The translations under genes and the position numbers were made by a program. Below are positions 1 to 8,546 of a stretch of 13,851 nt of DNA, piece after piece (the first letter of the stretch is position 1; the number at the start of each line of letters is the position of its first letter). The DNA is from Shewanella sp. GTDB taxonomy: Bacteria; Pseudomonadota; Gammaproteobacteria; Enterobacterales; Shewanellaceae. The DNA lies in contig SDWK01000925.1 of assembly GCA_004195335.1 (NCBI GenBank), positions 1 through 13,851 of the forward strand, read 5' to 3'. The notes under the pieces are model-generated. The model was not told where the DNA came from, did not search any database, and saw only the letters and a program-made list of their open reading frames with translations.

Positions 1-106
1 ACTTGTCTTCTGCGTGGGACATTTTGACCCATCTTTATCACGAAAGATGATCTAGCTCATATTGATGATATCTAATGCATTGCTTTCGTCTCAAGCACGC
101 TAAAGC

Positions 107-155
107 TTGATATGAGTCAATATTCTTCATTTATTTAGGCATAGACTGGTTTCTG
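107..155 (+). promoter_or_regulatory. FNR/EtrA-type operator and class II promoter of hyaA
   Basis: TTGATATGAGTCAA at 107-120 matches the FNR consensus TTGAT-N4-ATCAA at 9 of 10 fixed positions. Its centre is 113.5. A class II FNR site sits 41.5 bases upstream of the start point, which predicts transcription starting near 154-155. A -10-like TAGACT lies at 142-147, in the right place. The hyaA leader would then be about 50 bases. Anaerobic activation by FNR is known for hydrogenase operons. The site is seen directly; its function is inferred. The rest of 1-205 shows only a weak second half-site, TTGAT at 62-66. Confidence 0.7.
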
Positions 156-205
156 CAAAGTGAGCAAAAAACAATTCACCTCAATAACAACAACAAAGGT
201 TTAAC

Positions 206-1342
206 ATGGACACACATGCAGCCCTATATCAACAGGGACAGGCGCGTTTGGATATGCTGCGCCAACTCAAATCCCGAGACGGACAGTCATTAGCTAACAA
301 AATGAAAGAGCATGGCATTACCCGCCGTGACTTTATGAAGTGGAGCGCATCTGTTACAGCGATGCTTGCTCTTCCCCTTCCATTCAGTACGCTGGTCGCA
401 GAAGCCGCTGAACTTGCCGATAGAGTACCGTTAATCTGGTTACATATGGCCGAGTGCACCGGTTGTTCTGAGTCTTTAATAAGAACCGATACGCCTAACC
501 TGGATTCTCTCATCTTCGATCATGTTTCATTGGAATACCATGAAACCTTGATGGCCGCCTCTGGTTGGCAAGCTGAAGAGAATCTTGAACACGCAATGGA
601 GGCCTACAAAGGCCAGTATCTGCTTGCGGTAGAAGGTGCAATACCTACAGCCAATAACGGTGCTTATCTGACCGTTGGTTGTAAAGGTCATACGGGCCTT
701 GAAATCATTAAGCATGCCGCCGAAGGTGCTGCTGCAATTATTTCAGTCGGTACCTGTGCGGCTTTCGGTGGTGTTCAAGCCGCCTCGCCTAACCCTACGG
801 GTGCAAAAGGCGTGCATGAAGTTGTCGACAAGACTGTGATTAATCTGGGTGGTTGTCCGCCTAGTGAGAAAAACATTGTCGGTACACTGATGTATTTCAT
901 CATGTTTGGCAAACTTCCAGCACTCGATATGTTCAATCGTCCTAAGTGGGCTTACGGTGCACGTGTTCACGATAACTGTGAACGTCGTGGTCGTTTCGAT
1001 GCCGGTGAGTTCGTCGAAGAGTTTGGCGACCAAGGTGCTAAAGACGGTTACTGTCTCTACAAGGTGGGTTGTAAAGGTCCTTATACCTACAACAACTGCC
1101 CTACAGAGAGATTTAACCATCATACGAGTTGGCCAGTGCTTGCAGGCCATGGTTGCATGGGCTGCTCAGAGCCAAATTTCTGGGATGATATGGCTGACTT
1201 TGAAAAGCCACTTGGCAGACAACTCCTCCATGGAATTGATGCAACTGCGGACACCGTAGGTGCCGTCATTCTTGGAGCAACAGCTGTGGGTATTGGCGCC
1301 CATGCCGTTACCAGTATTTTTGCCAAGCCACTGGAGGAGTAG
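206..1342 (+). CDS. hyaA: [NiFe] hydrogenase small subunit, Tat-exported
   Basis: Small subunit of a group 1 uptake hydrogenase. It carries electrons from the active site in HyaB through three Fe-S clusters to the membrane cytochrome. The 378-residue length is normal. A Tat signal starts with TRRDFMK (Arg40-Arg41), followed by a hydrophobic stretch to about residue 66. Proximal [4Fe-4S] ligands are Cys84, Cys87, Cys184 and Cys217. Distal cluster ligands are His255, Cys258, Cys283 and Cys289. Medial [3Fe-4S] ligands are Cys298, Cys317 and Cys320. A hydrophobic helix at about 350-372 anchors the C-terminus. The two extra cysteines of oxygen-tolerant enzymes are both glycine here (Gly86, Gly189), so an oxygen-sensitive enzyme is inferred. 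AAAGG at 195-199 supports this ATG. hyaB follows after 3 bases. The product should face the periplasm. Confidence 0.97.
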   Translation: MDTHAALYQQGQARLDMLRQLKSRDGQSLANKMKEHGITRRDFMKWSASVTAMLALPLPFSTLVAEAAELADRVPLIWLHMAECTGCSESLIRTDTPNLDSLIFDHVSLEYHETLMAASGWQAEENLEHAMEAYKGQYLLAVEGAIPTANNGAYLTVGCKGHTGLEIIKHAAEGAAAIISVGTCAAFGGVQAASPNPTGAKGVHEVVDKTVINLGGCPPSEKNIVGTLMYFIMFGKLPALDMFNRPKWAYGARVHDNCERRGRFDAGEFVEEFGDQGAKDGYCLYKVGCKGPYTYNNCPTERFNHHTSWPVLAGHGCMGCSEPNFWDDMADFEKPLGRQLLHGIDATADTVGAVILGATAVGIGAHAVTSIFAKPLEE

Positions 1343-1345
1343 TCA

Positions 1346-3049
1346 ATGAGTAAGCGTGTAGTTATCGATCCCATTACCCGTATTGAGGGTCACTTGCGCG
1401 TCGAAGTTGAAGTCGACGAAAACAATGTCATTAGCAAAGCTTGGTCATCTTCTACTCTGTGGCGCGGCATCGAAGTCATCCTTAAGGGTCGTACCCCTAT
1501 GGATGTCGGACTGATCGTACAGAGAATTTGTGGTGTGTGTACTTATTCTCATTACCGTGCCGGTATTGAAGCCGTTGAAAATGCATTAGGAACTGAGATC
1601 CCTCTTAATGCTAAATATCTGCGTTCTTTGATGCAAACATCACTGTATATGCATGACCATATCGTTCATTTCTATCACCTACATGGCTTGGACTGGGTCG
1701 ATGTCGTGTCTGCGTTAAGTGCCGATCCGGCTGCTGCGGCGCAAGAAGCGCTTAAGTATACGGCTAATCCTATTTCAGCCGGTGAAGGTGATTTACGTGC
1801 CGTACAAGAGCGTGTTAAAGGTTTCGTTGAAACCGGTAAGCTTGGCCCATTCGCTAACGCGTATTGGGGTAATGGCACTTACAAGTTTACACCAGAGCAA
1901 AACCTGATCGCCCTATCTCACTACCTTAAGGCACTGGAAGTTCAACGTGTCGCGGCTGAGATGTTGGCTATCTTCGGTGGTAAGTCTCCGCATCCACAAT
2001 CTTTGGTTGTTGGTGGTGTGACTTCGGTTCGAGATATGTTGAGCCCTGCACGTCTACAGGAATGGAAGCAGAAGCACGCTATCGTGACTGACTTTATTCA
2101 CCGTGCATACAAAGCCGACATCGTTATGGCTGCAGCAGCATTCGGTGGTGAGCCAAGCGTGCTGGGTGGCGTAAACGTGAAGAACTTCATGGCTACCAAC
2201 GACTTCGTGTTGGCCGATGGTCAGTACATGTTTGATCAGGGTGTGATCATGAACGGCGATCTTGCCGGTGTGACCGACATCAACCCCGATCTTATCAAGG
2301 AAGACGTGACGCACGCCTGGTACAAAGCCGATGGTGCACAGCATCCGTATGAAGGAACCACAATCCCTGATTACACCGGTTTTGTTGAGCGTGATACTGT
2401 CTACGGTAAGCTACCGACGCTTGACGGCGATGGTAAATACTCTTGGGTTAAGTCTCCACGCTACGACGATGAACCAATGGAAGTGGGACCACTTGCATGT
2501 TTGCTCGTGAGTTACGCTAAAGGCAACAAGGTTGTTGTTGATTCAGTCAATGGCCTGCTTGAAGCCACTGGTTTACCTATAGGAGCGTTATTCACTACCT
2601 TAGGTCGTACTGCAGCGCGTATGTTACAGACAGTGATTGTTGCTGAAGAGGGTCTTAAGACGTTCGATGCGATGCTGGTCAACATGCAATCTGATGAGTC
2701 TACTTACGTTAAACCTGTAATGGATTCTAGTCAGGAGTACGTTGGACACTCGATGATCGAAGCGCCTCGCGGCATGCTAAGTCACTGGATCCGTATTAAA
2801 GGTGGTTTAGTAGAAAACTATCAGGCCGTTGTACCGACAACCTGGAACGCCGGCCCTGTCGATGCCAATGGAAAGATGGGTCCTTATGAAGCCTCTTTGA
2901 TTGGTCTGAAGTTGGAAGATCCAACTAAACCACTGGAAGTCATACGAATCATTCACTCATTTGACCCTTGTATGGCTTGTTCTGTACATGTTATGGACTT
3001 TAAGGGACAAGAGTTGGGCGAATTCCGTATTGATGCCAACGGTCAATAA
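1346..3049 (+). CDS. hyaB: [NiFe] hydrogenase large subunit
   Basis: Catalytic subunit that splits or forms H2 at a Ni-Fe(CN)2CO site; it is exported with HyaA on the HyaA Tat signal and has none of its own. It has 567 residues, the usual size. The N-terminal L1 motif RICGVCTYSH gives Cys62 and Cys65. The C-terminal L2 motif DPCMACSVH gives Cys542 and Cys545. These four cysteines hold the metals. Glu14 (RIEGHLR) is the expected proton-relay residue, and Arg475 in EAPRG is the conserved second-sphere arginine. A 19-residue tail follows His548; in this family the HyaD-type protease cuts directly after that histidine once nickel is inserted. GGAGG at 1333-1337 lies inside the hyaA end and sets the ATG. 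No key residue is missing. Confidence 0.97.
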   Translation: MSKRVVIDPITRIEGHLRVEVEVDENNVISKAWSSSTLWRGIEVILKGRTPMDVGLIVQRICGVCTYSHYRAGIEAVENALGTEIPLNAKYLRSLMQTSLYMHDHIVHFYHLHGLDWVDVVSALSADPAAAAQEALKYTANPISAGEGDLRAVQERVKGFVETGKLGPFANAYWGNGTYKFTPEQNLIALSHYLKALEVQRVAAEMLAIFGGKSPHPQSLVVGGVTSVRDMLSPARLQEWKQKHAIVTDFIHRAYKADIVMAAAAFGGEPSVLGGVNVKNFMATNDFVLADGQYMFDQGVIMNGDLAGVTDINPDLIKEDVTHAWYKADGAQHPYEGTTIPDYTGFVERDTVYGKLPTLDGDGKYSWVKSPRYDDEPMEVGPLACLLVSYAKGNKVVVDSVNGLLEATGLPIGALFTTLGRTAARMLQTVIVAEEGLKTFDAMLVNMQSDESTYVKPVMDSSQEYVGHSMIEAPRGMLSHWIRIKGGLVENYQAVVPTTWNAGPVDANGKMGPYEASLIGLKLEDPTKPLEVIRIIHSFDPCMACSVHVMDFKGQELGEFRIDANGQ

Positions 3050-3071
3050 TCACTAAGGGAGGGATAGCAAA

Positions 3072-3740
3072 ATGACTCATTCTGCGACCCATACTAGAGA
3101 CTTGATCTTCAGTCCTGCGATCCGGATTTTTCACTGGCTTCGTGCGCTGTCGATACTCGTTCTGGTTATCACAGGATTTTATATATCTTGGCCATTTCTG
3201 GTGGCGCCTGAAACTAACGATATTCAGGTTCAGAGCTATATCCGCTTTGCTCACTTAGTGTTTGGCTTTGCGTTGACCGCCATCACCTTGGTGCGCTTTT
3301 ACCTCTTTTTCTTCGGCAAGAGCGACATAGAACGTCGGTCTTTTCGTGATGCATCGAGTGTAAGTAGCTGGGTTAAGAACTTGAAATCGTACTTATGGAT
3401 GGGGCATCTGAATAAAGCGGGTGTCTATGGACCATTACAGTTTACGACCTATGTGGTCATATCCTTAATGGCCCTACTCATCTGTATCACTGGCCTGGTA
3501 CTGTACGCCAACGTCTATCACCTTGGAATGGGTGGCATGATGTGGGATGCAGCAGCTTGGATCACCGCACAGATGGGTGGTTTGGCACAGATCAGAATTT
3601 GGCATCACTATATGACTTGGGTGTTTATCATCTTTGTTGTGGTCCATGTTTACATGGCTGTATGGTCAGGTATCAGGTTCAAGCATAACTCTGTGGATTC
3701 TATTATCTCTGGTTATGATTACCACAAGAAGCACAAATAG
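3072..3740 (+). CDS. hyaC: Hydrogenase b-type cytochrome membrane subunit
   Basis: Integral membrane diheme cytochrome b that anchors the HyaAB dimer at the periplasmic face and passes electrons to the quinone pool. It has 222 residues, close to the roughly 235 of E. coli HyaC. Four hydrophobic segments are visible, at about 17-44, 57-81, 122-147 and 180-200. Histidines in or next to them (His21, His61, His178/His179, His192) are the candidate heme ligands. A strong AAGGGAGGGA at 3055-3064 precedes the ATG. It lies 22 bases after hyaB and is the last gene before a terminator, so it closes the structural part of the operon. Family assignment rests on the segment pattern, the histidines and the position. 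Confidence 0.93.
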   Translation: MTHSATHTRDLIFSPAIRIFHWLRALSILVLVITGFYISWPFLVAPETNDIQVQSYIRFAHLVFGFALTAITLVRFYLFFFGKSDIERRSFRDASSVSSWVKNLKSYLWMGHLNKAGVYGPLQFTTYVVISLMALLICITGLVLYANVYHLGMGGMMWDAAAWITAQMGGLAQIRIWHHYMTWVFIIFVVVHVYMAVWSGIRFKHNSVDSIISGYDYHKKHK

Positions 3741-3803
3741 ATATTGTCGTCACTAAGCAATATCAGAGTACGCCGATTCTGTCGGCGTACTTTTATTATT
3801 TTT
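3740..3803 (+). terminator. Intrinsic-type terminator between structural and maturation genes
   Basis: A perfect 10-bp stem, AGTACGCCGA (3767-3776) with TCGGCGTACT (3782-3791), closes a 5-base loop and is followed by a T-rich tail at 3792-3803. Just upstream is a weaker 7-bp hairpin, GATATTG (3740-3746) with CAATATC (3758-3764). It begins at the last base of the hyaC stop codon. The layout suits partial termination or protection of the hyaABC mRNA 3' end. In 3804-3889 I see only a TATTAT at 3811-3816 without a good -35 partner, and no FNR-like site. Confidence 0.8.
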
Positions 3804-3889
3804 AGACCATTATTATCTGAAGCGTTACAAGCAGGTATGGATTTTCTTACGCTGATGATGATGGTCACTCACAACAAGGCAGAGTGTTA

Positions 3890-4447
3890 ATGAAGGTATT
3901 GCTGCTAGGTATTGGCAATGTCCTGTACGCGGATGAAGGTATCGGTGTACATTTCGTCAATTATATCGCTGAAAACTATAAGTTCAGCCATGAGAGTAAC
4001 CAGCTGGATATTACAGATGGGGGCACCCTCGCCCAGGGATTAATCCCTATTATCTGTCAATATGACTACTTAATTGTGGTCGATACGGTCAATGCCAATG
4101 ATGTCGAACCAGGACAAGTCTATTTCTTCGATTTTGATAAGGCGCCGGCAGAGATCGACTGGCAAGGCAGTGCTCACGAAGTTGAAATGCTGCAAACATT
4201 GAACATGATGGATATGGTAGGCGATCGTCCTAAAACCTATATCTTAGGTGTCACTCCAACTGTACTCGAACCTATGATCTTAGGCTTAACCCCTATGGTA
4301 GAAGCTGCCGTTCCATTGATGGAAAAAACACTTTTAGCACATCTTAATCAGCTTAATTTCAGCTGTGAACGCATTAACGAAATAGATATCAATACCTTAA
4401 TCCCCGAGTCATACAAACGCGGTGTTAATTATAATGAAGAATATTAG
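3890..4447 (+). CDS. hyaD: Hydrogenase maturation endopeptidase
   Basis: Cytoplasmic nickel-dependent protease of the HyaD/HybD (M52) family. It removes the C-terminal tail of nickel-loaded HyaB and so locks the active site. Three family metal ligands can be placed: Glu16 in the start motif GIGNVLYADEGIG, Asp65 in VVDTVNA, and His96 in GSAHEVE. The GGTLAQGL loop near residue 45 also fits. The 185-residue size is normal. I chose the ATG at 3890 because it gives MKVLLLGIGN, the usual family start; a GTG at 3884 in the same frame would add two residues and cannot be excluded. AAGG at 3876-3879 is the only ribosome-site candidate, at 10 bases. The 3' end overlaps the next gene by 14 bases. Confidence 0.95.
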   Translation: MKVLLLGIGNVLYADEGIGVHFVNYIAENYKFSHESNQLDITDGGTLAQGLIPIICQYDYLIVVDTVNANDVEPGQVYFFDFDKAPAEIDWQGSAHEVEMLQTLNMMDMVGDRPKTYILGVTPTVLEPMILGLTPMVEAAVPLMEKTLLAHLNQLNFSCERINEIDINTLIPESYKRGVNYNEEY

Positions 4448-6161
4448 GTTTGAATTTACCTGTTCGAGACAGGTTCCCCTTTATGCGCACTTGTGTAATC
4501 AATATCTTAATCATGACCAGCTGAATATTACTGTGGGTTATGAAAAACAGGTCTATTTTATCGAGGCCCAGGGTGAGTTAAAGGAGCTTGAGTCCCTCGC
4601 CGATGCTATTGCACAAGATTTCCTTATTTCTGTGTGGTTAACCGATTCACGCATCTCTCTGATAGATTCGCGTATGGGTAGCTATCAATTGTTACCCGGT
4701 GCCAAGGTCGAACAGGAGTTTTGTCAACAATGTTTGCCTCTGTTCGGTGATAACCAATCTCCTCTCTTCGGCGATATCTCCTTGAAATGCGACTGTTGTC
4801 ATGGAAGGAGCCGTCTTAATGAAAACCACTTGGGCCTCTCCTATACCGATATCATTGCAATTGCTGATACCTTATTAAGAGATGGCGAAGCTCAACTTCC
4901 AAACAAAGACACCATCACCTTGAGTCTTTCGCCGTTAAGTAATACGGGTCGGGATAAGCTTCTTATCTGTAATCCCAATACACTTAACGCCCAGTTCCAC
5001 CTCAAAGATCATCAAATTTTAGCCCTGTCGAGTATCGAAAAGCCGTTAATCACCGCCCGCCCGGTTAACGACCACCCAAAATTGGATGCGCCTCTTTACG
5101 ATATCTGCTTTGCCTATAATCGCGCCGTGGTCGTTCTGTCTGAAATTTTAAGGCAGAAAGGGATCGATTGGGTCTATTTCCATGCCGACAATCTCAACAA
5201 ACCTATGGTTTGGATCCAATCGGCATGGAGTCAAATATCGAGTAAAACCGACAGTAATGAACCCATAGTCGTGTTAGAAAATGCCCCGGAACCTCTGCAT
5301 GATGAAGCGAGTTTCAACGGCATAGTAGCAAGGTGGAAAAAGGGGCAGATTAGCTGTTCTCAATCAGATACCGAAGCGACTAATGGCGACAAAGTTGACG
5401 CAGGGCTCTGTGCACTTCATGCCGGTAATCTTGAGAGTGGTCAGTTTAAAAATAGCGCGGTGATCTACTTTAGTCAGGAGCAAACGGGTCAAATTGTGAC
5501 TCTGGACCGAACACAAAAAGCGGAGTTATTCTTCTCTCTCCCGTCTCTGCCAAGTACGGGTTATGACATCTACCATCACTTGGAACAGAGCCCTCAACGT
5601 GGCGTGGTTGAAAAATTCAAACAGAAATATCCGGATGATTATCTCAGACTGCTGGATCTGAATTTAGCCTCGCCAACGGATAACCTGCAGAGCCTTTGGG
5701 CTATTGCTGCAATCTTCCTTGGGCTGCCAACGAAGACGCTGACGAAAGATGCACTATCCGATGCCTTAATCAGTTACGCCATGGCTCACAGAGGGTCTAA
5801 CTCGCCTCGAATCGATTATCCTCTGACTAAAGGTGAAGCACATAGAAGCTTAAATTGGTGCAAAACACTGGGATCACTGATCAGTTTCCGATTAGCCGAT
5901 GATAGAGACTCACATAAATTGGCGTTTGGTATGCAAGATTCACTGGCCGACTTTTTGGCTAACTGGATTGAACATCTGGATCTTAATATTGAGGTCAATT
6001 CGGTCATATTGGCAGGCAGTGAGTTTGCCAACGAAGTGTTAACTCAAAGGTTATCTCTGAGACTGGGTAAAAATTTCCCGCTAAAAATCAATCACATGCT
6101 GGACCTCGATGGTAACAACCTTGCTGTTGGCGGGCTTTACCTTAAAAAACGAAGACAATAG
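4434..6161 (+). CDS. Divergent HypF-like hydrogenase maturation protein
   Basis: A 575-residue protein that follows HypF from end to end. Residues 4-60 have the pattern of an acylphosphatase domain but lack its GVGFRP arginine loop. Cys97-x2-Cys100-x18-Cys119-x2-Cys122 has exactly the spacing of one HypF zinc finger; the second finger is absent. Residues about 140-257 match the YrdC-like part: SSIEKPLITARPV resembles TSIERPITVMTKS, and ILRQKGIDWVYFHADN resembles LLNELGIPIVATSAN in the neighbouring HypF. AGSEFAN (527-533) and LDGNNLAVGG (558-567) stand where HypF has GGVFQN and NDGGIALGQ. The HHHAH metal motif is missing. It is probably non-enzymatic, perhaps a chaperone or scaffold. By position it may correspond to HydE of epsilonproteobacterial hydABCDE operons; this was not checked. 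The ATG at 4434 has no clear ribosome site; coupling to hyaD through the overlap is likely. A GTG at 4422 is the alternative start. Confidence 0.8.
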   Translation: MKNIRFEFTCSRQVPLYAHLCNQYLNHDQLNITVGYEKQVYFIEAQGELKELESLADAIAQDFLISVWLTDSRISLIDSRMGSYQLLPGAKVEQEFCQQCLPLFGDNQSPLFGDISLKCDCCHGRSRLNENHLGLSYTDIIAIADTLLRDGEAQLPNKDTITLSLSPLSNTGRDKLLICNPNTLNAQFHLKDHQILALSSIEKPLITARPVNDHPKLDAPLYDICFAYNRAVVVLSEILRQKGIDWVYFHADNLNKPMVWIQSAWSQISSKTDSNEPIVVLENAPEPLHDEASFNGIVARWKKGQISCSQSDTEATNGDKVDAGLCALHAGNLESGQFKNSAVIYFSQEQTGQIVTLDRTQKAELFFSLPSLPSTGYDIYHHLEQSPQRGVVEKFKQKYPDDYLRLLDLNLASPTDNLQSLWAIAAIFLGLPTKTLTKDALSDALISYAMAHRGSNSPRIDYPLTKGEAHRSLNWCKTLGSLISFRLADDRDSHKLAFGMQDSLADFLANWIEHLDLNIEVNSVILAGSEFANEVLTQRLSLRLGKNFPLKINHMLDLDGNNLAVGGLYLKKRRQ

Positions 6162-6164
6162 CCT

Positions 6165-8516
6165 GTGATTAACACCAGCGAAAATAACACGCTCAACACC
6201 TTACAGCCGGACTCGGTTGTAAGGGTCGAAATCATTGTCACTGGTATCGTTCAGGGGGTCGGATTCCGGCCCTTCGTTTACCGCTATGCCAGGGATGAAG
6301 ATCTCAGCGGTTCCGTACTCAACAATGGTCAGGGAGTCACGATTGAGGTTCAGGGAAAACAGCGCAACATTGATCGTTTTCTCGCTCATTTTGACACCTC
6401 CCCGCCCCCACTCGCTCGTATTGATACCCTAAGTTCAAAGCAAGTGGCTCCAAAACAGGATTGTCACGATTTCGTCATTGTGGCCAGTGATGACAACTTA
6501 AGTGCAGTGGTGGCTGTTTCACCGGATAAGAGCTGTTGTAACACCTGCCTGGATGAGATGAATGATCCAGATAACCGTCATTACCGCTACCCGTTTACTA
6601 ACTGCACGAATTGTGGACCCAGATACACACTCATCAAAGCCTTGCCTTATGATCGTAAACATACATCAATGGCAAGCTTCGCCATGTGTTCACGTTGTGA
6701 AGCGTCTTATCTTGACCCATTGGACAGGCGCTATCATGCTCAACCCGTCAGCTGTCCACAATGTGGACCGCAGCTCTCTCTGCTCTCGAGCGAAGGGGAA
6801 TTGCTGGCAGAAAAAGACACGGCATTAAAAGAAACAATCAAGCGGCTATTGAAAGGAGAAATAGTTGCGATTAAAGGGCTTGGTGGCTTCCATTTAGTCT
6901 GTGATGCGACCAATCATGACGCGGTTCAGCGGTTGAGAGAACGAAAACGACGACCGAGTAAACCATTAGCCGTCATGGTGAGTAGCCTCGAGATGGCAAA
7001 GTCCATAGTGACAGGTTCGCAATTTGAGTGGGATCAGCTCACCTCGATTGAAAGACCTATCACTGTCATGACAAAAAGCCATACTTGTGCAGCAAGTTTG
7101 AGTCCCGCTATCGCGCCGGGCATCGACAAGCTAGGTGTGTTTTTACCCTACACGCCACTGCACACTCAGCTTCTCAATGAGCTCGGTATCCCCATCGTGG
7201 CCACGAGTGCTAACCGTAGCGGTGAACCGATTATTTGCGATGCAAAAGAGATCCTTGCTCAGCTCTGTGAGGTCGTAGATTCGATTCTGGATCATAACCG
7301 CCCCATCATCAATGCCTGCGATGATAGTGTCATACAATGCGTGGCTGATGAGGTTCAGGTGTTGCGTTTAGCTCGTGGTTTCGCGCCACTGAGCATTCAC
7401 AATCCCGCCGGTAGCGTGTCCCATCATCTCGCGGTCGGTGCACAGCAGAAAAATAGTATCGCCTTTGGCTTCGCCGACAAGATGGTGTTGAGCCCCCATA
7501 TTGGCGATCTGTTTAGTTTAGAAGCCGAACGTTACTTTGAACATACATTGGCCACCTTCAAGCGCCTATATCAATTCAGTCCTGGTGTTGTCATCAGTGA
7601 TAAACACCCTGACTATGCCCCTTCTAAATGGGCGCAACAATTTGTAGAACAAAATGAGGGCGTTAAACCGCTAGAGATTCAGCATCATCATGCCCATATA
7701 TTGAGCGTCATGGCTGTCAACCAAGTTAAGAATAAGGTGCTGGGGTTTAGCTTCGATGGCACCGGACTCGGTGATGACCAGTCTCTGTGGGGCGGCGAGG
7801 CACTGATCGCCGATGTGAATGGATTTGAGCGAGTCTGCCACATTAAACCCTTTATGCTCATCGGTGGTGAGCAGGCCATTAAAGATCCTAAACGTCTGCT
7901 GCTGGCAATACTATTCCAGCAGTATTCTTTAGACGAACTTGGCACTCTTTCAATACCGATCCTGAATAAAACCGATCCTAGGCTCATCGAGAACCTACAT
8001 AAATTATGGCAGGCCAAGAGTCACTGTGTCGAAACCTCTTCGATAGGTCGTATTTTCGATGCCGTCGCCGTATTGCTGGGTTTGATAGAGAAAACACAGT
8101 TTGAAGGTCAAGCCGGTATGCTACTCGAAGCGGTCGCCAACCGATCCGATGATTCGATAGACGCTGATGAGTGTTGTTACTCACTACCTGTTATCGATGG
8201 TATGTGGCACCTTGATACCCTGTTTAAGCAATTAGTATCCAGCGTCACCCAAGAGCCATTAACGGAGCAGAGAGTCAGTGCAATTGCACGTGGATTTATG
8301 AATAGCATCGGCGATGCCGTCATTGGCTTGGCAAAACAGTATTCTTCTCTGGCCGTCGTTTTATGTGGGGGGGTCTTTCAAAACCGCTACCTCACTGAGC
8401 GATGCATCACCATGCTTGACGAACAGGGAAATGAACGTTTAAAGCCACATCAGGTACCAATTAACGATGGAGGAATAGCACTCGGCCAGCTCTGGTATGG
8501 CTTACATCACAAATAA
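6165..8516 (+). CDS. hypF: Carbamoyltransferase HypF
   Basis: Makes the cyanide precursor for the [NiFe] site: it uses carbamoyl phosphate and ATP to carbamoylate the C-terminal cysteine of HypE. It has 783 residues, near the usual 750. The acylphosphatase domain shows GIVQGVGFRP with Arg35 and Asn53. Two complete zinc fingers use Cys125/Cys128, Cys147/Cys150, Cys175/Cys178 and Cys197/Cys200. The YrdC-like domain covers about 222-400, with KRRPSKPLAVM and TSANRSGEP. The Kae1-like domain carries HHHAH at 507-511, GGVFQN and NDGGIALGQ. All catalytic motifs are present, unlike the gene just upstream. The start is GTG, 3 bases after the previous stop and without a strong ribosome site, which suggests translational coupling. 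Cytoplasmic. Confidence 0.97.
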   Translation: MINTSENNTLNTLQPDSVVRVEIIVTGIVQGVGFRPFVYRYARDEDLSGSVLNNGQGVTIEVQGKQRNIDRFLAHFDTSPPPLARIDTLSSKQVAPKQDCHDFVIVASDDNLSAVVAVSPDKSCCNTCLDEMNDPDNRHYRYPFTNCTNCGPRYTLIKALPYDRKHTSMASFAMCSRCEASYLDPLDRRYHAQPVSCPQCGPQLSLLSSEGELLAEKDTALKETIKRLLKGEIVAIKGLGGFHLVCDATNHDAVQRLRERKRRPSKPLAVMVSSLEMAKSIVTGSQFEWDQLTSIERPITVMTKSHTCAASLSPAIAPGIDKLGVFLPYTPLHTQLLNELGIPIVATSANRSGEPIICDAKEILAQLCEVVDSILDHNRPIINACDDSVIQCVADEVQVLRLARGFAPLSIHNPAGSVSHHLAVGAQQKNSIAFGFADKMVLSPHIGDLFSLEAERYFEHTLATFKRLYQFSPGVVISDKHPDYAPSKWAQQFVEQNEGVKPLEIQHHHAHILSVMAVNQVKNKVLGFSFDGTGLGDDQSLWGGEALIADVNGFERVCHIKPFMLIGGEQAIKDPKRLLLAILFQQYSLDELGTLSIPILNKTDPRLIENLHKLWQAKSHCVETSSIGRIFDAVAVLLGLIEKTQFEGQAGMLLEAVANRSDDSIDADECCYSLPVIDGMWHLDTLFKQLVSSVTQEPLTEQRVSAIARGFMNSIGDAVIGLAKQYSSLAVVLCGGVFQNRYLTERCITMLDEQGNERLKPHQVPINDGGIALGQLWYGLHHK

Positions 8517-8546
8517 CAACCAAAACAACAATAATCAATAACTGAC

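Noticed and set aside
1..22. Possible divergent gene start on the minus strand (ATG at 22, reading MSHAEDK to the window edge)
   Set aside because: Only seven codons are visible and another ATG at 32 in a different frame is just as possible; no clear ribosome site.
62..75. Second FNR-like site upstream of hyaA (TTGAT then TCTAA)
   Set aside because: Only one half-site matches; the second half fits at 2 of 5 positions.
743..1150. Long minus-strand frame antisense to hyaA, and similar antisense frames in hyaB, hypF and hypB
   Set aside because: They mirror the codon pattern of strongly supported genes, have no ribosome sites and no family-like motifs.
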